Of a stretch of DNA of 64,000 nucleotides, positions 59,291 to 64,000 are shown in pieces (position 1 is the stretch's first letter; the number at the start of each line of letters is the position of its first letter). The notes under the pieces are model-generated. The model saw nothing but the letters and a program-made list of their open reading frames with translations. It ran no database searches and was not told the DNA's origin. The translations under genes were made by a program, and so were the position numbers. Source of the stretch: Planctomycetota bacterium. GTDB taxonomy: Bacteria; Planctomycetota; Phycisphaerae; Phycisphaerales; UBA1924. Location of the stretch: NCBI GenBank assembly GCA_024276195.1, contig JAJRXR010000054.1, positions 1-64,000 of the forward strand. The letters are read 5' to 3'.

Positions 59291-59375
59291 GGGTGGCACG
59301 ACTCGCGGTCCTCCGCGCAGTCGTGCGGCCAAACTCCAATCACGACTGCGCCGAAGACGGCGAGTCGTGGCACCC
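59291..59375. repeat. REPIN with CACGACT stems, related to the RAYT-linked family
   Basis: An 85-bp element: left arm begins GGGTGGC, right arm ends GGCACCC. Each arm is a hairpin with outer stem CACGACT/AGTCGTG and inner stem GCGG/CCGC (loop TCCT) or GCCG/CGGC (loop TCTT when read on the complementary strand). Outer stems differ from the copies at 7.9-9.9 kb, but tail, loop and inner core are the same. Confidence 0.85.
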
Positions 59376-59384
59376 GATAGTAGT

Positions 59385-60134
59385 TCAATCTCTGAAATAC
59401 ACCCTCGGATCCACAATCTCGATGTCATCGCGCTTGCGGAGCTGATCCAGAAACCAGTGTTTGTGCCAGGCGCCGAAGGTGATGAGCACGGTCGCGCCCT
59501 CGCCTGTGTGTTCGTCGAGCGCCGCAGCGATGAGGTCGTAGTGGGCTTGGTTGATGGTGTCCCAGCCGCCGGCGCCGAGGTCGTCGTTGAAGAGGCGGTT
59601 GTACGGCTCGAGCGCCCGGCGCACGAGCTCGTCGTAGCGGGGCGTGTGGATGAACAGCGGGTCTTCGGGGTCGCCCTCGCGGGCCATGGCCGCCTCGGCG
59701 TTCGCCTGCGCCTCGTTGACCTCGCTGGTTTCGTCGGCGCGGGTTGTCTCCCACCGCTTGAGCTTGGCCCGCCGATCGTCGGCCATCGCCTGCGTCCACC
59801 CGGCGCACGCGATGATCTCGAAGTCCATCTCGCGCGTCAGCGGGAAGAGCACATCGACGTACTCCGGAAAGCGCTTGACGCGGGCCTCGGTGATCTCGCC
59901 GCTCGCCTGGAACTGGGCCGTCGCGTCCGCAAAACGGTCCGGCGGGATCTCGGTGAGCACATAATCCGGCTCAATCTCGCGGATGGCCCCGCGGAGCACG
60001 TCGAGCGAGTAGACCTCGCTGGTCGTGTGCCCCGAGTGGATCATGCCAAGGACAACGACGCGGTTTCGCTCGGGGGCGCAGGCGGTGGAGAGGCAGACGA
60101 GGATGGCGAGGGAGAGGGTGAGGAGGGGTCGCAT
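59385..60134 (-). CDS. lipoprotein of unknown function (possibly TraB/ChaN-like)
   Basis: 249 residues from the ATG at 60132-60134. A lipoprotein signal (MRPLLTLSLAILVCLSTAC, lipobox LSTAC) is followed by RVVVLGMIHSGHTTSEVYSLDVLRGAIREIEPDYVLTEIPPDRF. The 'lG..H.......L..ai.e..PD.v..E.p..r' pattern is like the TraB/ChaN/GumN haem- or metal-binding superfamily. The C-terminal GATVLITFGAWHKHWFLDQLRKRDDIEIVDPRVYF adds His residues of the kind seen in these proteins. Assignment is tentative. An ATG at 60194 would add 20 residues without a signal. Confidence 0.62.
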   Translation of the reverse strand: MRPLLTLSLAILVCLSTACAPERNRVVVLGMIHSGHTTSEVYSLDVLRGAIREIEPDYVLTEIPPDRFADATAQFQASGEITEARVKRFPEYVDVLFPLTREMDFEIIACAGWTQAMADDRRAKLKRWETTRADETSEVNEAQANAEAAMAREGDPEDPLFIHTPRYDELVRRALEPYNRLFNDDLGAGGWDTINQAHYDLIAAALDEHTGEGATVLITFGAWHKHWFLDQLRKRDDIEIVDPRVYFRD

Positions 60135-60165
60135 GAGGGGGAGTGTACGAGAACTCACCGAATGA

Positions 60166-60501
60166 TCACCAGAGAATGACAACCGCCAATCCAACCAGCA
60201 TCAGAGCGACAATCACCATCGCCAGAACCACGCCTCCGAGCGATCGGCTGAGCAACCGCTCAACCCACGCCTGCGGTCCAAAAAGCGATTGAAGCCCGAC
60301 CAAAATGAACAGCTCGCCGACGAGTGAATAGAGCACGGCGCCAGCGAGTACGCCGGCTGCGTGCCATGGATCTTTGGGTTGGAGTTGGCCGAGCAGCGTG
60401 AGCCCGCCCAAAATTGCGAGTCCGAACACGATACACGAGAGACCCACAAACACGTCTCCGATCTGAGATGCGGTCGAGGTATTCCGTGTTGGATCGCTCA
60501 T
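60166..60501 (-). CDS. small three-helix membrane protein
   Basis: 111 residues with helices FVGLSCIVFGLAILGGLTLLG, AAGVLAGAVLYSLVGELFILVGLQSLFG and LGGVVLAMVIVALMLVGLAVVILW. No family recognised. GC is lower than in uvrA next to it. Its start is 3 bp from the uvrA stop, so it would be translated from the uvrA transcript or an internal promoter. Confidence 0.62.
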   Translation of the reverse strand: MSDPTRNTSTASQIGDVFVGLSCIVFGLAILGGLTLLGQLQPKDPWHAAGVLAGAVLYSLVGELFILVGLQSLFGPQAWVERLLSRSLGGVVLAMVIVALMLVGLAVVILW

Positions 60502-60504
60502 GCT

Positions 60505-63500
60505 CTACAGCATCCCCCGCAGATACCCCCCCGTGTGACTCCCCTTCACCTTCGCCACATCCTCCGGCGTCCCTTTCGCGATGATCTCGCCGCCGCCGTC
60601 GCCGCCCTCGGGGCCAAGATCAAGAATCCAGTCGGCGCCCTTGATCACGTCGAGGTTGTGCTCGATGACGACCAGCGTCGCGCCCGCGTCGGCGAGTTTG
60701 TTGAGCACTTCCATGAGCTTGCGGATGTCCTCGAAGTGCAGGCCCGTGGTGGGTTCGTCGAGGATGTAGAGGGTGCGTTCGCCGGTGGGGGTGCCGTCGT
60801 GCCTGACGGCCTTGCCGAGCTCGGTGGCGAGCTTGACGCGCTGGGCCTCGCCGCCGGAGAGGGTGGTTGAGGGCTGACCGAGCGTGATGTAATCGAGGCC
60901 GACGTCGTGGAGGCATTGGACGAAGCGGAGGATCTTGGGGTGGTTCTCGAAGAAGACGCAGGCGTCCTCGATGGTCATGGCGAGGATGTCGGCGATGGTC
61001 TTGCCGCGGTAGACGATCTCGAGCGTCTCGCGGTTGTAGCGTTTGCCGCGGCAGACCTCGCACTCGACGTAGACATCGGGCAGGAAGTGCATCTCGATCT
61101 TTTTCAGGCCCTGCCCCTGGCAGGCCTCGCAGCGCCCGCCGCCGTTCTTGGCGGAGACGTTGAAGCTGAAGCGTCCGGGTTTGTAGCCGCGGATCTTGGA
61201 TTCGCGTGTCTGGGTGAAGACCTGGCGAATCCCGTCGAAGACGTTGGTGTAGGTCGCGGGGGTGGAGCGTGGGGTGCGCCCGATGGGGGACTGATCGACC
61301 TCGATCACGCGATCGATCTGGGCGAGGCCGGTGATGCGGGAGTGGGCGCCGGGCTTGTCGCGCGAGGCGAGCAGGTTCTGGCGAACGGCCTTGAGGAGGA
61401 TGTCGTTGACGAGGGTGCTCTTGCCCGAGCCGGAGACGCCCGTGACGCAGACGAGCCCGCCGAGGGGGAAGGCGGCGTTAACATTTTTCAGGTTGTGCTC
61501 GCGGGCGCCCTTGACGGAGATCGCTTTTTTCTCGGTGAGCGGGCGGCGTTTCTTCGGGACATGGAGCTTGCGCCGCCCGCTGAGATAATCACCAGTCAGG
61601 CTGTCGGGTGCGCTTTGGATGTCGGTGATGGAGCCCTGGGCGACGATGCGCCCGCCATGGACACCGGGGCCGGGTCCGATGTCGACGATGTGGTCGGCGG
61701 CCCCGATCATCTCCTCGTCGTGCTCGACGACGATGACGGTGTTGCCGATGTCGGTCAGGTGGCGGAGGGTGCCGATGAGGCGCGCGTTGTCGCGCTGGTG
61801 GAGGCCGATGGTGGGCTCGTCGAGGACGTAGCAGGCGCCGACGAGCCCCGAGCCGACCTGGGTTGCCAGGCGGATACGCTGGGCTTCGCCCCCGGAGAGC
61901 GTCGCGGTGCGCCGGTCGAGCGAGAGGTATTCGAGCCCGACGGAGGCGAGGAAGCGGAGCCGATTGCCGACCTCGCGCAGGATCGGCTCGGCGATCTGCG
62001 TTTGTTCTTCGGTGAGCTTGAGCCCATCAATGAACGCGATGGCGTCGGTGATGTTGAGTCTGGAGAGTTCGGAGATGTTCAGGATCGTGCCGTCGGTTTT
62101 TTTGCGCCCGATGACATTGGTCGAGAAGGCGCGGGCGGTGTCGCTCTTGTGCTTGCTTATGAGCAGGACGTGCAGGGCCTCGATGCGCAGGCGGTCGCCC
62201 ATGCAGCTCGGGCAGAGCTGCTCGGTCTGGAACTGGTGGAGGTGGTCCTTGGCCCATGTGCTCTCGGTTTTTTTGAACCAGCGAGCGAGCATGGGCAGGA
62301 CGCCGTCCCAGGATGCGCCGTGTTTCTTTTTCTGTTCGGGCGTCGTGCCGTGGAGAAGGATGGTGTAGAGCTCGTCGGAGAGCGAGCCGACGGGTGTGGA
62401 CATGGCGACGCCGAAGGCGCGCCCGAAGCGCCGGAGGTACTTGGGATAGATCATGCCGCCCGGCCCGTTCTTCTTGAACGGGGCGATGCCGCCCGAGGCG
62501 AGCGTGCGCTCGGGATCGGGGACGACAAGATCCTCGTCGAACTCGAGGATGGCGCCGAGGCCGTGGCATGTGGGGCAAGCGCCGAAGGGTGAGTTGAAGG
62601 AGAACAGCCTGGGGCTGAGCTCTTCGAGGGCGCACTCGGGGTGGTCCGGGTCGGCGAACTTGGCGCTGTAGGTGTGGTCGGTCCAGGCGTCGCGATCGTC
62701 CGCGTCGTTTACCGCGACCACGACCGACCCGTCGGCCATGCGCAGGGCGGCCTCGATCGACTCGGCCAGACGCTGGCGCCCCTCGGGCTTGATGACGAGC
62801 CGATCGACGACGGCCTCGATCGTGTGCTTCTTATAGCGGTGCAGGTCGAGCGGGTTGTCGCCGCCCTCCTTGAGCGCATCGCGGAGTTCGACGATGACGC
62901 CGTTGACGCGGGCGCGCCCCCAGCCCTGGGCGAAGAGCTCTTCAAGAACGTCCTTGTGGAAGCCCTTCTTGGCGCGGACAACAGGCGCCAGCACCATGAT
63001 CCTCTGCGTAGATCGGCTCTCCGAGCCGATCGTGTCTTTGTCTTTCTTCTTGCGTTTCGGTTCGTTTGGTTGGTCGGGTTGGGATGCGGGCCCTGGCGTA
63101 TCGGCTCGGAGAGCCGATCTACCCGGAGCCGATCTACCCAGTCGCATCACGCTCTCGACGATCTGGGTGGCGCTGGTCGCCTCGATCAGGCGACCGGAGC
63201 GCTCAAGCACGGTCCCGTCCTTCTTCGTCTTTGTCGCGGCCCAGGAGTGCGGCGTGGCGCACCGGGTGTAGAGCAGACGGAGGTAATCATAAATCTCGGT
63301 CGTGGTGGCGACGGTCGAGCGCGGGTTGTGCGAGCTGGAGCGCTGCTCGATGGCGATGGTGGGGGGGATGCCTTCGATCTCCTCGACGTCGGGCTTCTTG
63401 AGCTGGTCGAGGAACTGGCGGGCGTAGGCCGAGAGCGACTCCATGTACTTGCGCTGTCCCTCGGCAAAGATCGTGTCGAACGCGAGCGAGCTCTTGCCCG

Positions 63501-63765
63501 AGCCCGAGAGGCCCGTCATGACGACGAGGCGGTCGCGCGGGATCTCGACGTCGATGTTCTTGAGGTTGTGCTCTTTGGCGCCGCGCACGCGGATGGCGCG
63601 CTCGAGCGGGGCGGGCTTCGCGGGCGCCTTGCGTTTGGGCTTGGGCTTGGGCTCGACGGAGCGCCCGTTGGCGCGCGCGCCGGGCGTGCTTGCGCCGGGT
63701 TTCTTCCCGGGCTTCTTCCCGGGTTCTTTCTTGGTTGTCGAGGTTTCGCTCGCCTTGCCCGCCAT
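60505..63765 (-). CDS. uvrA: excinuclease ABC subunit A
   Basis: 1086 residues, against ~940-960 usual. Two ABC modules: [16 protein letters not shown] (85-100) and [18 protein letters not shown] (~735), with signatures [19 protein letters not shown] and [19 protein letters not shown]. Zinc modules [15 protein letters not shown] and CEACQGQG...CEVCRGK are intact. The extra length comes from a Lys/Pro-rich N-terminus (~50 aa, [20 protein letters not shown]) and an insertion at ~208-255 ([16 protein letters not shown] ... [11 protein letters not shown]) produced by a palindromic repeat. The insertion lies in the first ATPase module before the UvrB-binding region but not in a conserved motif. 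Recognises bulky DNA damage with UvrB. Confidence 0.96.
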   Translation of the reverse strand: MAGKASETSTTKKEPGKKPGKKPGASTPGARANGRSVEPKPKPKRKAPAKPAPLERAIRVRGAKEHNLKNIDVEIPRDRLVVMTGLSGSGKSSLAFDTIFAEGQRKYMESLSAYARQFLDQLKKPDVEEIEGIPPTIAIEQRSSSHNPRSTVATTTEIYDYLRLLYTRCATPHSWAATKTKKDGTVLERSGRLIEATSATQIVESVMRLGRSAPGRSALRADTPGPASQPDQPNEPKRKKKDKDTIGSESRSTQRIMVLAPVVRAKKGFHKDVLEELFAQGWGRARVNGVIVELRDALKEGGDNPLDLHRYKKHTIEAVVDRLVIKPEGRQRLAESIEAALRMADGSVVVAVNDADDRDAWTDHTYSAKFADPDHPECALEELSPRLFSFNSPFGACPTCHGLGAILEFDEDLVVPDPERTLASGGIAPFKKNGPGGMIYPKYLRRFGRAFGVAMSTPVGSLSDELYTILLHGTTPEQKKKHGASWDGVLPMLARWFKKTESTWAKDHLHQFQTEQLCPSCMGDRLRIEALHVLLISKHKSDTARAFSTNVIGRKKTDGTILNISELSRLNITDAIAFIDGLKLTEEQTQIAEPILREVGNRLRFLASVGLEYLSLDRRTATLSGGEAQRIRLATQVGSGLVGACYVLDEPTIGLHQRDNARLIGTLRHLTDIGNTVIVVEHDEEMIGAADHIVDIGPGPGVHGGRIVAQGSITDIQSAPDSLTGDYLSGRRKLHVPKKRRPLTEKKAISVKGAREHNLKNVNAAFPLGGLVCVTGVSGSGKSTLVNDILLKAVRQNLLASRDKPGAHSRITGLAQIDRVIEVDQSPIGRTPRSTPATYTNVFDGIRQVFTQTRESKIRGYKPGRFSFNVSAKNGGGRCEACQGQGLKKIEMHFLPDVYVECEVCRGKRYNRETLEIVYRGKTIADILAMTIEDACVFFENHPKILRFVQCLHDVGLDYITLGQPSTTLSGGEAQRVKLATELGKAVRHDGTPTGERTLYILDEPTTGLHFEDIRKLMEVLNKLADAGATLVVIEHNLDVIKGADWILDLGPEGGDGGGEIIAKGTPEDVAKVKGSHTGGYLRGML
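63008..63140. repeat. palindromic repeat pair inserted in frame in uvrA
   Basis: Two 23-bp exact inverted repeats (63008-63030 and 63100-63122), each itself a hairpin ATCGGCTC-TCC-GAGCCGAT, spaced by 69 bp. A partial third copy (GGAGCCGATCTACCC) is at 63125-63139. The unit is in frame and adds about 40 residues to UvrA. Confidence 0.88.
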
Positions 63766-63799
63766 GGACCGTCCTCCGTGAACGGTGATGGTACGCGGG

Positions 63800-64000
63800 T
63801 TATCCGCCCTGTTCGTCGGACGGTCGGGTGGGCGAGGCGGAGGGGGGGGCGTCGATTGGCTGGGCGGCGTTGGTGGGGGCGCTGGCGGCGGCTCGCTTTC
63901 GCGCCTGGTGCATGAGCCCGAGCATGACGAGCCCGATGGTGATGCCGACGAGGTAGTACGAGAGGCGTTTGAGAAAGCCGGGGGCGATGCCGGCGGGCGA
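63800..64000 (-). CDS. hypothetical single-helix membrane protein, 3' part only
   Basis: The frame is open to base 64000; 66 C-terminal residues are seen, ending at TAA (63800-63802). They read GFLKRLSYYLVGITIGLVMLGLMHQARKR, one membrane helix with a basic cytosolic flank, then a polar Ala/Pro-rich tail to the end. Not identifiable. It would be upstream of uvrA on the same strand (34 bp gap). Confidence 0.6.
   Translation of the reverse strand, partial: SPAGIAPGFLKRLSYYLVGITIGLVMLGLMHQARKRAAASAPTNAAQPIDAPPSASPTRPSDEQGG

Noticed and set aside
56668-59388. A 906-codon minus-strand frame across infC and the permease
   Set aside because: It is antisense to infC and in the wrong frame for the permease; the true minus-strand gene reads in another frame.

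Overview
The window is high-GC DNA with tightly packed genes on both strands. It most resembles a planctomycete of the Phycisphaerae/Phycisphaerales type. The clearest pointers are a secreted protein ending in two 'DLAxPFGxxDFxDVxxFLxAF' repeats (the planctomycete GC-type dockerin-like anchor), membrane proteins with the planctomycete 'CPECG' zinc ribbon, a polyferredoxin fused to TPR repeats, and an infC gene that appears to start at ATC. Assignment is by family resemblance only; no rRNA is present.

Left part (1-16 kb): a truncated methyltransferase, a VOC protein, an MFS carrier followed 9 bp later by recQ, an NTF2-fold protein, a truncated haemoglobin, a PilZ-like protein, a dimethylargininase and a TM2 protein. 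Next comes an accessory patch (7.5-9.9 kb) with a REP-associated Y1 transposase (RAYT), several REP hairpins and an AT-richer lipoprotein gene related to formylglycine-generating enzymes. It is followed by sucC, the dockerin-like secreted protein with a clear terminator, a degenerate beta-lactamase-fold protein and the polyferredoxin-TPR protein.

Middle (16-31 kb): a solitary atpD, a DUF1569 protein, a candidate small RNA with a 27-bp UUCG-capped stem, then the fatty-acid/phospholipid operon rpmF-plsX-fabH-(zinc-ribbon membrane protein)-fabD-fabG on the minus strand. A surface-polysaccharide region follows: GT39 transferase, tRNA-Lys, beta-helix protein, a translationally coupled GT2-rfbA-rfbB cassette and an FkbM methyltransferase. 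A sigma region-4 fragment abuts an internally deleted insertion sequence with matching terminal inverted repeats.

Right part (32-64 kb): tRNA-Ser, PAP2 phosphatase, a second GT39 transferase, truB, two divergent multi-pass membrane proteins, folE2, the cell-shape pair mrdA-rodA with rsmG, a DinG/XPD-type helicase, phosphomannomutase, a membrane-inserted P-loop ATPase, pcrA/uvrD, an APC permease with a UspA tail, a Ser/Thr kinase behind a near-consensus promoter, infC, a MacB/FtsX-type permease, small hypotheticals and uvrA.

The most notable signals are: (1) a RAYT with a REP family whose stems vary by compensatory changes and share a GGGTGCC tail, with a related copy 50 kb away; (2) palindromic repeats inserted in frame in a DinG-like helicase (twice) and in uvrA; (3) single in-frame TAG codons in two otherwise intact genes, truB and the MacB-like permease; (4) the ATC-started infC; (5) the structured RNA candidate at 18.5 kb.
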